NCBI GenBank assembly: GCA_001768155.1
Contig: MENC01000256.1
Coordinates: forward strand, 1-14,672
Reading direction: 5' to 3'
Source: Bacteroidetes bacterium GWA2_30_7
GTDB taxonomy: Bacteria; Bacteroidota; Bacteroidia; Bacteroidales; GWF2-33-38
DNA: 14,672 nucleotides
Of this stretch, positions 1-7,083 are shown piece by piece; position 1 is the stretch's first letter; the number at the start of each line of letters is the position of its first letter. The position numbers and the translations under genes were made by a program. The notes under the pieces are model-generated. The model worked only from the letters and a program-made list of their open reading frames with translations, searched no databases and was not told where the DNA came from.

Positions 1-707
1 CTAACTTTTTGCATTTTCAGAAATACAACGACATGGTTCAGCTTTTCGGCAATTCGCTCTGTGCCAACAAATACAGGTGTGTTTTGATTTAAAAACTGCA
101 TACTGTACTGAATTTCGCCCGAATGTGGAGTTTGGTCGCCAATAAATACTGTTAAAATTGGTTGATTGTTTCTGTCGTAATAAAACATTCGTTTAAATGT
201 TTCTTTCATCGAAATTGGCTCTACACCAAATCGTGAACGCATATTTTTATAAAATCCATTGAAGTTTTTGTCAGAAATGGGTTTGTAAATTGCAAGTACT
301 TTGTGTTTGCAAACGAGCGGAAGCATTATTCCCCATTCCCAGTTGCAGTAATGACCAACAACTGCAATAATACTTTTTCCTTCGTCGAAATATTTATTTA
401 AGAGTTCAGAATTTTTGATTTTGCATCGTTTTTCAATTTCGCGAGAACTAATGCTGAGAAGTTTTATATTTTCAATAATCAAATCGCATAAATGGCGATA
501 AAAGCCTTTTTCGATTTTTTTAATTTCAGCTATATTTTTCTCAGGAAATGAATTAATCAGATTATCAACGACTACTTTTCTACGATATTTAAGTATGTGA
601 AAAATAAGCAAATACAAAAAATCAGAAATCAGATGTAAAACGAAAAAAGGTAAAAGAGAAGTCGCCTTTAAAAGAAAATAAATTAAGAAAAATCCAACTT
701 TGTTCAT
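1..707 (-). CDS. Lipid A / lysophospholipid acyltransferase, LpxL/HtrB family (partial, 3' end off window)
   Basis: This is an inner-membrane acyltransferase of the lipid A biosynthesis (LpxL/HtrB/LpxM) family, which moves an acyl chain from acyl-ACP onto a lipid A precursor. The visible 235 residues start at ATG 707-705. A hydrophobic N-terminal anchor spans about residues 5-38, followed by a basic stretch (KYRRK). The catalytic HX4E motif is H119-YCNW-E124 inside GHYCNWEWG. A second family block follows at about 188-215 (FIGDQTPHSG, then a Phe-rich stretch ending PVFVGTERIA). Family members are usually about 290-310 residues, so roughly the last fifth lies beyond base 1; no stop codon occurs in this frame in the window. 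It lies 172 bases downstream of the GWxTD gene on the same strand and may be read with it, but the gap contains a tandem repeat and no obvious promoter. Family is secure; exact acceptor and chain position are not known. Confidence 0.87.
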   Translation of the reverse strand, partial: MNKVGFFLIYFLLKATSLLPFFVLHLISDFLYLLIFHILKYRRKVVVDNLINSFPEKNIAEIKKIEKGFYRHLCDLIIENIKLLSISSREIEKRCKIKNSELLNKYFDEGKSIIAVVGHYCNWEWGIMLPLVCKHKVLAIYKPISDKNFNGFYKNMRSRFGVEPISMKETFKRMFYYDRNNQPILTVFIGDQTPHSGEIQYSMQFLNQNTPVFVGTERIAEKLNHVVVFLKMQKV

Positions 708-841
708 TAATGTTGTGGGTTAATGGTTAAATTGTTACATGGTTAAATTGCTATTTTGGGCACATACATTTTGAGACTGATTACCAATTACTGTTAACTT
801 ATAATATTAACGTTTTCCCACTTTCTCATTTTCTCACTTCT

Positions 842-875
842 TTGAATTTGAAACTTGGATTTTGGAACTTGGGAC
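842..875 (+). repeat. Degenerate tandem heptamer array, TTGRRAY class
   Basis: From 848 the sequence runs in steps of exactly seven bases: TTGAAAC (848), TTGGATT (855), TTGGAAC (862), TTGGGAC (869), preceded by a six-base TTGAAT at 842. It lies between the stop of the GWxTD gene and the acyltransferase start. The same word class occurs at 2416-2436 and 7128-7163. No coding or hairpin role is seen. Confidence 0.6.
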
Positions 876-879
876 TTTC

Positions 880-2331
880 TTAACGTGGATTATCGAACAT
901 TTCTTTAGCTTTTCCTCCATAATGTTCGTCTGTATTTTTCTCATCGGGATTCGATAGGGTTGTATTTCTTTTATGAAGAACACGTTCCCAATTTTTTGTA
1001 AAAATTTCGCCGGTTACATCCGAATGTAATAAATCGTAATCGTTTCCGGCTAATTGTGGATTATAGAAAATAAATTTTTTATTGGTTTCATCTTTAATCA
1101 CATAGTAATGCCAAATTTCATAAGGATAAGCACTTGGCTCATGTTTGCTGTCGGTAACTGTATTTGGTGCACCATATTGTAGGTAAACTCTGCCTCTGTC
1201 GGTTTCGTATCCTTTGCGTATTTGGCTGCTATAAAGCCGATTAACCATTTTTACTTGTTCTTTATAGTCATTCCATGCTTTTTCTGGATTGTTGAAATTT
1301 CTTTTTACCCAAAAACCATAAAAATAACTCTGCATATTTTTGATATTATTACTTTCGATATGAGTTTTTGCATAAACATTTTCCATATTATCACATATTG
1401 GAAATGTGCAATTTATATACTCTTTTAATGTGTCAATATCTGTATATTTTGCTACAAATGAATTTGCAATTTCATTTTCATTAAATTCGGGAATTAGCTT
1501 GTCTAATGATGGTTTGCTTCTTGTAAATGCAATTTTTTTTATTTTTAAAATAGAATTTTCCTTATCTCTAATTTCAATTACAAGATTATATACGCCTGAA
1601 GGTAATTTTTCGATATTAAATTCGCCAAACAAAACATGCTGATTATTAGCCTTTTGCTTTTTTAACCTTGAATAATCATTTAATGTAATTTTACTTTTTG
1701 CATTTTCCAGATAATAAATAAGTACATAATTCAGGCTATCGCCAATTAATTTATTTGTATTATAAAGTTCGCAATAAAAAATAAATTGATTAATGTTAGT
1801 TGGAAAAAAATCAGAAACATAAGGCACTAAATCGTAACCGTTTTTTGATAGTTTATTTTGTTCAGTTGTTTGCTTATAAGATTCAATAAACTGAATACCA
1901 GAAAACTCAAACTCATCGTTTGTGTAATTTATTGTTATCACGTCAGATATGATATGTTTTTTTAATGTATCGAAATTATCTTTAATAGAAAGTTCAAAAT
2001 AATACGTTCCATTTTTTAAAGAAACTCGTTGTTGGTCAATAAAGTTTGGAAGCGAAAGAGTATCAGTTATTTCAGGACTTAATAAATTGTATTTTTTAAA
2101 CTCCTGAATTTTTCCATCTTGTTTAAACAACATAACAACTTCAAGAGAAGATTGATATTTGTTATTTTCGTTAAGTTTAAATTCAACAGAATTTCCGATA
2201 ACAGTTAGATAAGTTTCTAAAAATGAACCTTGATTTTGATAATAAAAAGGTGCATAATAAAAATATGCTCTCATATTTGAGTATCCGTAAAATGATATTA
2301 AAATTAATATCAGTGTAACCAGCTTTTTCAT
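880..2331 (-). CDS. Secreted GWxTD domain-containing protein
   Basis: This 483-residue protein has an N-terminal signal peptide (MKKLVTLILILISFYGYS, cleavage near residue 19-20) and a C-terminal GWxTD domain, a family found mainly in Bacteroidota and relatives and of unknown biochemical role. The signature occurs as G374-YETD-R379-G380-R381 followed by VYLQYGAPN, so the family Trp is Tyr here. The region just before it (YGFWVKRNFNNPEKAW, about 337-353) and the pyEIWHYY stretch (404-410) are also typical. The extreme C-terminus (VLHKRNTT near 451 and KEMFDNPR at the end) matches the usual closing segment of the family. Residues 30-270 look like beta-rich repeated domains with no recognised motif. 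The product is probably periplasmic or surface-exposed. The ATG at 2331 fits the signal peptide. The small Cys-rich protein gene lies 134 bases upstream on the same strand. Confidence 0.85.
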   Translation of the reverse strand: MKKLVTLILILISFYGYSNMRAYFYYAPFYYQNQGSFLETYLTVIGNSVEFKLNENNKYQSSLEVVMLFKQDGKIQEFKKYNLLSPEITDTLSLPNFIDQQRVSLKNGTYYFELSIKDNFDTLKKHIISDVITINYTNDEFEFSGIQFIESYKQTTEQNKLSKNGYDLVPYVSDFFPTNINQFIFYCELYNTNKLIGDSLNYVLIYYLENAKSKITLNDYSRLKKQKANNQHVLFGEFNIEKLPSGVYNLVIEIRDKENSILKIKKIAFTRSKPSLDKLIPEFNENEIANSFVAKYTDIDTLKEYINCTFPICDNMENVYAKTHIESNNIKNMQSYFYGFWVKRNFNNPEKAWNDYKEQVKMVNRLYSSQIRKGYETDRGRVYLQYGAPNTVTDSKHEPSAYPYEIWHYYVIKDETNKKFIFYNPQLAGNDYDLLHSDVTGEIFTKNWERVLHKRNTTLSNPDEKNTDEHYGGKAKEMFDNPR

Positions 2332-2415
2332 TTTATTATATTTTTAGATGTTTTAGAATTTTTGTTGTTTGTGGTTCATTGTTAAATAGTTTGAACTTGC
2401 AACTTCTTCTAACTT

Positions 2416-2436
2416 CAAACCTCAAACCTCAAACTT
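2416..2436 (-). repeat. Three tandem heptamers (CAAACCT, CAAACCT, CAAACTT)
   Basis: Two perfect and one near-perfect heptamer copies sit between the small membrane protein gene and the GWxTD gene. Read on the minus strand the word is TTGAGGT, the same purine-rich TTG class as the array at 842-875. Related but more decayed words (aacttgcaacttcttc) extend the region to about 2393-2446. Confidence 0.6.
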
Positions 2437-2465
2437 CTTTCTTCAAAATTTGCAAAAAAGATTGA

Positions 2466-2678
2466 TTAGTATTCTTGAACAACATCCTCAGTCGATTTCA
2501 AACTAATCGAACAACCTCCCATATCTTCACACCTTGCACAAGTTAATCCACATTTTTGCATTTCTTTATTGTGTCCTACATGAGTTTCAGGAAAAGCTCT
2601 GTTTTTTGAGAAAAAAACTGAAACACCCAGCCCTAAAACTGCAATAAATATTATTATTATAGCTAAAATTAGTGTCAT
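2466..2678 (-). CDS. Small single-pass membrane protein with a C-terminal cysteine cluster
   Basis: This is a 70-residue protein with one transmembrane helix at about residues 2-22 and a short soluble tail holding four cysteines spaced C-x3-C-x2-C-x5-C (C43, C47, C50, C56). The motif FPETHVGHNK just after the helix resembles small conserved membrane proteins I recall from Bacteroidota, but I cannot name the family with certainty. The one-helix-plus-cysteines plan also resembles NqrM, the small maturation factor of Na+-translocating NADH:quinone reductase; no nqr or rnf genes are in view, so that is only an alternative. A longer reading would begin with GTG at 2714, but the -7 box TATCTTTG at 2694-2701 lies inside that extension, so the ATG at 2678 is preferred. 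The Cys cluster suggests metal or Fe-S binding, or disulfides, by inference. Confidence 0.7.
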   Translation of the reverse strand: MTLILAIIIIFIAVLGLGVSVFFSKNRAFPETHVGHNKEMQKCGLTCARCEDMGGCSISLKSTEDVVQEY

Positions 2679-2693
2679 CAATTTACTTTTATA

Positions 2694-2719
2694 CAAAGAT
2701 ACGGAATAAAACACTAAAA
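2694..2719 (-). promoter_or_regulatory. Promoter of the small Cys-rich membrane protein gene
   Basis: On the minus strand TATCTTTG (2701-2694) is a perfect match to the Bacteroidota -7 consensus TAnnTTTG. It ends 15 bases before the preferred ATG. Exactly ten bases upstream of it lies TTTTAGTG (2719-2712), identical in sequence and spacing to the element at the toxin-antitoxin promoter. The canonical -33 TTTG is not evident. Confidence 0.6.
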
Positions 2720-2775
2720 TTAATTATTTAGAAAAATTTTAAATAAAAACAACTTATATTTAAACTTTCATTTTA

Positions 2776-2783
2776 TAATTTTA
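2776..2783 (+). promoter_or_regulatory. Possible -7 element for the E1 dehydrogenase gene
   Basis: TAATTTTA followed by CA matches TAnnTTTG except for the last base. It lies 44 bases before the ATG of the E1 gene. A similar TATTTTTACA occurs 45 bases before the phosphomannomutase ATG, which makes chance somewhat less likely. No clear -33 element is visible. Confidence 0.3.
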
Positions 2784-2827
2784 CACAGTAAAAAATTATA
2801 AAATCTTTAAACTTTAAATATAAGAAA

Positions 2828-5233
2828 ATGGATAATTCCATAAATTTTGAAGAATTTAAAAATCAGGTAATTGCAGACTATAAACTTGCAAATTTAAGCA
2901 GAGAATTAAGCATTTTAGGTCGAAAAGAAGCACTAATGGGTCGTGCTAAATTTGGAATTTTTGGTGATGGAAAAGAGATTGCTCAAATTGCTCTTGCTAA
3001 AACTTTCCAGAATGGAGATTTTAGGTCTGGATATTATCGAGATCAAACATTAATGATGGCTATAGGAGAGTTTGATGCGGAAGTATTTTTTGCACAATTA
3101 TATGGAAACCCAGATTTGAACGATAATCCCGGAACCGCCGGTAGAATTATGAATAACCATTTTGCAACCCGAAGTTTAGATGAAAATGGAAAATGGAAAA
3201 GCCTTACAAATCAAAAAAATTCTTCACCCGATATTTCACCTACTGCTGGTCAAATGCCTCGTTTACTTGGACTTGCATTAGCATCAAAAATTTATAGAAA
3301 CAATAAAGAATTAAAACAACTCAACAAATTTTCGGTTAATGGAAATGAAGTTGCTTTCGGAACTATTGGCGATGCTAGTACTTCCGAAGGTCATTTTTTT
3401 GAAACAATAAATGCTGCCGGAGTTTTACAAGTTCCAATGGCTATTTCGGTTTGGGATGATGGATTTGGAATTTCTGTTCCTAAAAAATATCAAACCATAA
3501 AAGAAAATATTTCAGAACTTTTGAAAGGTTTTGAAAAAGAAGAAAATACAAATGGTTTTAAAATTTTCAAAGCGAAAGGTTGGGATTATCCTGGTCTTTG
3601 TCAGATTTATCAGGAAGGAATTGCAATTTGCAGAGAGCAACATATTCCGGTTTTGTTTCATATAGAAGAAATGACTCAACCCTTAGGTCATTCTACATCA
3701 GGCTCTCACGAACGTTACAAATCGGCAGAACGATTACAGTGGGAAATAGATTTCGACCCAATAAGAAAAATGCGTGAATGGATTTTATCGGTTAATATTT
3801 CAAATGAAGACGAACTGAATATAATTGAAAATGAGGCAAAAGAAATTGCAAAAAAAGCTAAAAACGCCTCATTAGATAAATTTCTTAATCCGATTAAAAA
3901 AGAAAGAGACGAACTTATTAATATTATTAACTCTTCGATGTGTCATTGCGCTAAAGATGAGCATATTAAAAAATTGATGTCGGAGCTTTCCAGAAATACT
4001 TTTCCTTTACGTAAAGATAATACAAGTACAGTAAAAAAAATATTGAGATACATTTGTCAGACTTGTGATAATAAAAAGCCTTTAAAGGAAAATTTACTAA
4101 ACTGGATGGAGAAAAATAAAACAGAAAATGCCAAAAGATATAACAGCTTTTTGTATTGTGAAACATCTCGTTCAGCATTAAAAGTGTCAGCAGTAAAACC
4201 AATTTTTGATGAAAATTCTCCGTTAGTAAACGGAAGAGAAATTTTAAGAGATAATTTCGATATTTTATTTTCAAAATATCCCGAATTAATAACTTTTGGA
4301 GAAGATACAGGAAGCCTTGGTGATGTAAATCAGGGACTTGAGGGATTGCAGGCAAAATATGGCGAACTTCGGATTTCAGATACCGGAATCAGAGAAAATA
4401 CAATAGTAGGGCAGGGAATAGGCTTGGCATTAAGAGGTTTACGCCCAATTGCAGAAATTCAATATTTCGATTATTTGCTTTATGGATTGCAAACATTAAG
4501 CGACGATTTAGCAACAATTCATTATCGTACAAAAGGAGGTCAAAAAGCTCCATTGATTATTCGTACCAGAGGACACAGACTTGTAGGAATATGGCATTCG
4601 GGTTCGCCATTAAGTATGGTAATTAATTCAATTCGTGGTGTTTATGTTTGTGTTCCAAGAAATATGACACAAGCAGCCGGTTTTTATAATACATTGCTCG
4701 AATCGGATGACCCTGCATTGGTTATTGAGCCTTTAAATGCTTATAGGTTAAAAGAAAAAGTTCCACAAAATTTAGGAGATTATAAAATTCCACTTGGAAT
4801 ACCGGAAATAATGCAAGAAGGAACAGATATAACAATTGTAACTTATGGTTCGTGTGTAAGAATTGCATTGGAAGCGGTTGAACAATTAAAAGAATTTAAA
4901 ATATCGTGTGAATTAATTGATGTACAAACCCTGTTGCCTTTTGATGTAAACAATATGATTTTAGAATCTATTAAGAAAACTGGAAAAGTTTTGTTTTTCG
5001 ATGAGGATGTTCCGGGCGGAGCTTCAGCGTATATGATGCAAAAAGTTCTCGAAAATCAGGGTGCATTTTATTATTTGGAATCAGAGCCAAAAACTTTAAC
5101 AGGAAAAGAACACCGACCTTCGTATTCTGCTGATGGTGATTATTATTCCAATCCAAGTTCAGAAGATGTTTTTGATGCAGTTTACAAAATAATGTATGAG
5201 AATAAGCCTTCGAAGTATCCATTTATTTATTAA
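2828..5233 (+). CDS. Thiamine-diphosphate 2-oxoacid dehydrogenase E1, fused alpha and beta subunits
   Basis: An 801-residue fusion of the alpha and beta E1 subunits of a 2-oxoacid dehydrogenase complex (pyruvate or branched-chain 2-oxoacid type), which decarboxylates the oxoacid on thiamine diphosphate and passes the acyl group to lipoyl-E2. The alpha half (about 20-395) shows RSGYYRDQ, the cofactor-binding block GDASTSEGHFFE (181-192) ending at W209-DDGFGIS, and the phospho-loop-like GHSTSGSHERY (287-297). A helical, Cys-containing linker (about 395-465) joins it to the beta half (about 468-801). The beta half has FGEDTG, the Glu that should contact the thiamine aminopyrimidine (E523 in GIRENTIVGQG), then the transketolase C-terminal domain with DVQTLLPFD and FFDEDVPGG. 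The classical GDG...NN of E1 alpha is GDA...DD here. No E2, E3 or lipoylation gene is adjacent, so the substrate is undetermined. Such fused E1 proteins are common in Bacteroidota. Confidence 0.9.
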   Translation: MDNSINFEEFKNQVIADYKLANLSRELSILGRKEALMGRAKFGIFGDGKEIAQIALAKTFQNGDFRSGYYRDQTLMMAIGEFDAEVFFAQLYGNPDLNDNPGTAGRIMNNHFATRSLDENGKWKSLTNQKNSSPDISPTAGQMPRLLGLALASKIYRNNKELKQLNKFSVNGNEVAFGTIGDASTSEGHFFETINAAGVLQVPMAISVWDDGFGISVPKKYQTIKENISELLKGFEKEENTNGFKIFKAKGWDYPGLCQIYQEGIAICREQHIPVLFHIEEMTQPLGHSTSGSHERYKSAERLQWEIDFDPIRKMREWILSVNISNEDELNIIENEAKEIAKKAKNASLDKFLNPIKKERDELINIINSSMCHCAKDEHIKKLMSELSRNTFPLRKDNTSTVKKILRYICQTCDNKKPLKENLLNWMEKNKTENAKRYNSFLYCETSRSALKVSAVKPIFDENSPLVNGREILRDNFDILFSKYPELITFGEDTGSLGDVNQGLEGLQAKYGELRISDTGIRENTIVGQGIGLALRGLRPIAEIQYFDYLLYGLQTLSDDLATIHYRTKGGQKAPLIIRTRGHRLVGIWHSGSPLSMVINSIRGVYVCVPRNMTQAAGFYNTLLESDDPALVIEPLNAYRLKEKVPQNLGDYKIPLGIPEIMQEGTDITIVTYGSCVRIALEAVEQLKEFKISCELIDVQTLLPFDVNNMILESIKKTGKVLFFDEDVPGGASAYMMQKVLENQGAFYYLESEPKTLTGKEHRPSYSADGDYYSNPSSEDVFDAVYKIMYENKPSKYPFIY

Positions 5234-5236
5234 ATG

Positions 5237-5250
5237 ACTAATATTTTAGT
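5237..5250. promoter_or_regulatory. Possible operator palindrome at the toxin-antitoxin promoter
   Basis: ACTAA-TATT-TTAGT forms a perfect 5-bp inverted repeat immediately upstream of, and overlapping, the TTTTAGTG element. Toxin-antitoxin operons are normally autorepressed at palindromes that overlap the promoter, so this is a candidate operator. Short AT-rich palindromes are frequent by chance here. Confidence 0.3.
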
Positions 5251-5269
5251 GCAGAAACTCGTATATTTG
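5244..5269 (+). promoter_or_regulatory. Promoter of the toxin-antitoxin operon
   Basis: TATATTTG (5262-5269) is a perfect TAnnTTTG -7 box ending 14 bases before the antitoxin ATG. TTTTAGTG (5244-5251) lies exactly ten bases upstream, as in the minus-strand promoter at 2694-2719. The promoter begins only ten bases after the E1 stop codon, so the pair has its own transcription start. Confidence 0.65.
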
Positions 5270-5283
5270 TAAAAAAGTTAATT

Positions 5284-5538
5284 ATGAATATTACGTATCA
5301 AGTAAATACATCAGAATTGAATGAGAGTTTTTTAAATTCTATAAAATCAATTTTTCCTAATAAATCTATTGAAATAAGCATTTGGGAATCAACTGATGAA
5401 ACAGAATATCTTCTTAAAAATAAAAAAAATGCAGATAGATTGTTAAAGTCAATTAACAATATTAAAAAAGGTAAAAAGCTGATAGAGTTAAATTTAAGCC
5501 AACTCAAACAAATTGCGAATGAAGAAAATTCTATTTGA
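5284..5538 (+). CDS. Antitoxin of a YoeB-type toxin-antitoxin module
   Basis: An 84-residue protein directly before a YoeB-family toxin, overlapping it by 20 bases, in the usual antitoxin-first order. The C-terminal half (about 38-75: DETEYLLKN, NADRLLKSINNIKKGK) matches the toxin-wrapping segment of YefM antitoxins, where E. coli YefM has ETAYLLRSPANARRLMDS. The N-terminal 37 residues (MNITYQVNTSEL, then FLNSIKSIFPNKSIEISIWE) do not look like the YefM/Phd DNA-binding fold, which begins with a SYSEARQNL-like block. The N-terminus therefore seems to be a different module, perhaps a strand-helix-strand unit, which may give other operator specificity. The protein is expected to neutralise the toxin and repress the operon. 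Role is well supported by context; the fold of the N-terminus is not identified. Confidence 0.8.
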   Translation: MNITYQVNTSELNESFLNSIKSIFPNKSIEISIWESTDETEYLLKNKKNADRLLKSINNIKKGKKLIELNLSQLKQIANEENSI

Positions 5539-5776
5539 AGAAGCAGCCTCTGAAGATATATTTTATTGGGCTTCAAATGATATTAAAATCTTAAAACGTA
5601 TAATTGAACTAATTGAAAATATTAAAAAAAATCCATTTGTTGGCATAGGTAAACCCGAACCATTAAAACATAACTTAAAGGGATTTTGGTCAAGAAGAAT
5701 AAATGATACTCATAGAATTGTATATCAGGCTACTCAGGAATTTATTATTATTGCTTCTTGTCGCCATCATTACTAA
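5519..5776 (+). CDS. yoeB: YoeB/Txe family mRNA interferase toxin
   Basis: An 85-residue RelE-superfamily toxin that cleaves mRNA on the ribosome. It aligns almost without gaps to E. coli YoeB: the block GKPEPLKHNL-GFWSRRI is nearly identical, and all known catalytic residues are present (E47 in KPEP, R66 in THRIVY, H84 and Y85 at the C-terminus). The toxin therefore appears intact and active. The start is the ATG at 5519, giving MKKILFEE as in the family; a TTG two codons earlier is in frame but unneeded. The overlap of 20 bases with the antitoxin indicates translational coupling. A lone toxin-antitoxin pair between two housekeeping genes is a common sign of horizontal acquisition, though its base composition is not obviously different from its neighbours. 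Confidence 0.95.
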   Translation: MKKILFEEAASEDIFYWASNDIKILKRIIELIENIKKNPFVGIGKPEPLKHNLKGFWSRRINDTHRIVYQATQEFIIIASCRHHY

Positions 5777-5962
5777 TTCAAAATAGTTGATTTTAATTAG
5801 ATTCTTAAAATGTGATAATTTTTAACTAAAGAATTACTCTTTAAGGTTCAAGTTGTAAAAATAATAATAACCCCAAAAAAACTCTAAATCTCACAAAATA
5901 AAGACTATCAACGAAACATCAATAGTTTTATTTTGGTAAAATTTTTTTTTCAATACAAAGTA

Positions 5963-7024
5963 ATGGTTACAAAAAAGAAAAATTCAAAACTGAAACTATT
6001 TCTAAAAATATTTTTCTCAGTAATTTTAATATTAATAATTTCGGGTGGAATCATTGGATACCATTATTATAAGAAAATTTATTACCCAAATATTATAGTT
6101 AAAGATAAAGACTATTTATACATTCCGACCGGTTCAACGTTTCAGGATGTTGTAAGAATTATTGAAAATAGAAGGCTTGTAAAAGATATTAATTCTTTTG
6201 AATGGGTTGCCGAATTAAAAAAATATCCCGAAAAGGTTAGAGCCGGCAAATATCTTTTAAGGAAAAATATGAATAATAATGAACTTGTAAATTTATTAAG
6301 AGCAGGTTTGCAAACTCCTGTTATGGTTGTATTTAATAATGCTAGAACAAAAGAGCAGTTAGCAGGGAAAGTTTCAAAAAATATTGAAGCAGATTCTTCA
6401 CATGTTATTAGTTTGCTCGATAGTGATTCTTTTGTTACAAAATATGGTTTCAATTCTGAATCTATAATGACGATGTTTATCCCCAATTCGTACGAATTAT
6501 TCTGGAATACTTCTGCCGAACAGTTTTTTGACAGAATTGCCACTGAATATAAGCAGTTTTGGAGTGATGAAAGAAAAAATAAAGCAAAATCTCTTGGTTT
6601 AAGTCAAAGCGAAGTTTCCATTTTAGCTTCAATTGTAGAGCAAGAAACAATTAAAAAAGATGAACGACCAAGAGTAGCAGGTGTTTATCTAAATAGACTC
6701 AAAAAAAAGATTTTGTTACAAGCCGACCCAACTGTAATTTATGCTATGGGTGATTTTACAATAAAAAGAGTTTTAAGAGAATATCTCAATTACGACTCTC
6801 CTTACAATACGTACAAATATGTCGGATTACCTCCCGGTCCAATTTGCCTTCCTTCAATTTCTTCAATAGATGCAGTACTTAATAGCGAAAAGCACGATTA
6901 CATTTTTTTCTGTGCAAAAGAAGATTTTTCTGGTTATCATAATTTTGCTAAAACAGCCGAGCAACACGGCATAAACGCTGTTAAATATAGAATGGCTCTA
7001 AATAAGAGGAAGATATATAAGTAG
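5963..7024 (+). CDS. mltG: Endolytic murein transglycosylase MltG (YceG-like)
   Basis: A 353-residue inner-membrane enzyme that cuts nascent glycan strands internally and helps set their length. A basic cytoplasmic N-terminus (VTKKKNSKLK) precedes one transmembrane helix at about residues 14-33; the remainder is periplasmic. A LysM-like segment follows (about 45-100). The catalytic block is ASIVEQET with the putative catalytic Glu at E226, equivalent to E218 of E. coli MltG, followed by VAGVYLNRLK, LQADPTVIYAMG, SPYNTY and GLPPGPICLPS, all family hallmarks. Length is normal. The ATG at 5963 is chosen; an in-frame TTG at 5933 would only add ten residues before the basic start. The 186-base gap upstream holds no clear feature beyond a weak TTATTTTG that could be a promoter. 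It is followed by repeats, then the phosphomannomutase gene. Confidence 0.93.
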   Translation: MVTKKKNSKLKLFLKIFFSVILILIISGGIIGYHYYKKIYYPNIIVKDKDYLYIPTGSTFQDVVRIIENRRLVKDINSFEWVAELKKYPEKVRAGKYLLRKNMNNNELVNLLRAGLQTPVMVVFNNARTKEQLAGKVSKNIEADSSHVISLLDSDSFVTKYGFNSESIMTMFIPNSYELFWNTSAEQFFDRIATEYKQFWSDERKNKAKSLGLSQSEVSILASIVEQETIKKDERPRVAGVYLNRLKKKILLQADPTVIYAMGDFTIKRVLREYLNYDSPYNTYKYVGLPPGPICLPSISSIDAVLNSEKHDYIFFCAKEDFSGYHNFAKTAEQHGINAVKYRMALNKRKIYK

Positions 7025-7083
7025 TTTGTGATTGAAATCCAAGTTTCAGCAACTAAGCCCCAAATCTTAAATAACCTTTACCA

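Noticed and set aside
1222..1642. Two plus-strand open frames opposite the GWxTD gene
   Set aside because: Both are antisense to a gene with signal peptide and conserved domain, and show no motif.
2679..2714. In-frame N-terminal extension of the small Cys protein from GTG at 2714
   Set aside because: A perfect -7 promoter box lies inside it, and the ATG at 2678 starts directly at the transmembrane helix.
3966..4355. 129-codon open frame on the minus strand inside the E1 gene
   Set aside because: It is antisense to a conserved enzyme region and its translation is a low-complexity, Leu/Phe-rich product typical of shadow frames.
5933..5962. TTG start giving ten extra residues on MltG
   Set aside because: The extension is a poly-Phe stretch with no family match; the ATG at 5963 gives the usual basic N-terminus before the helix.
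5777..5962. Small gene or terminator between the toxin and mltG
   Set aside because: No open frame with a convincing product and no stable GC stem; only AT-rich sequence with a weak -7-like TTATTTTG was seen.
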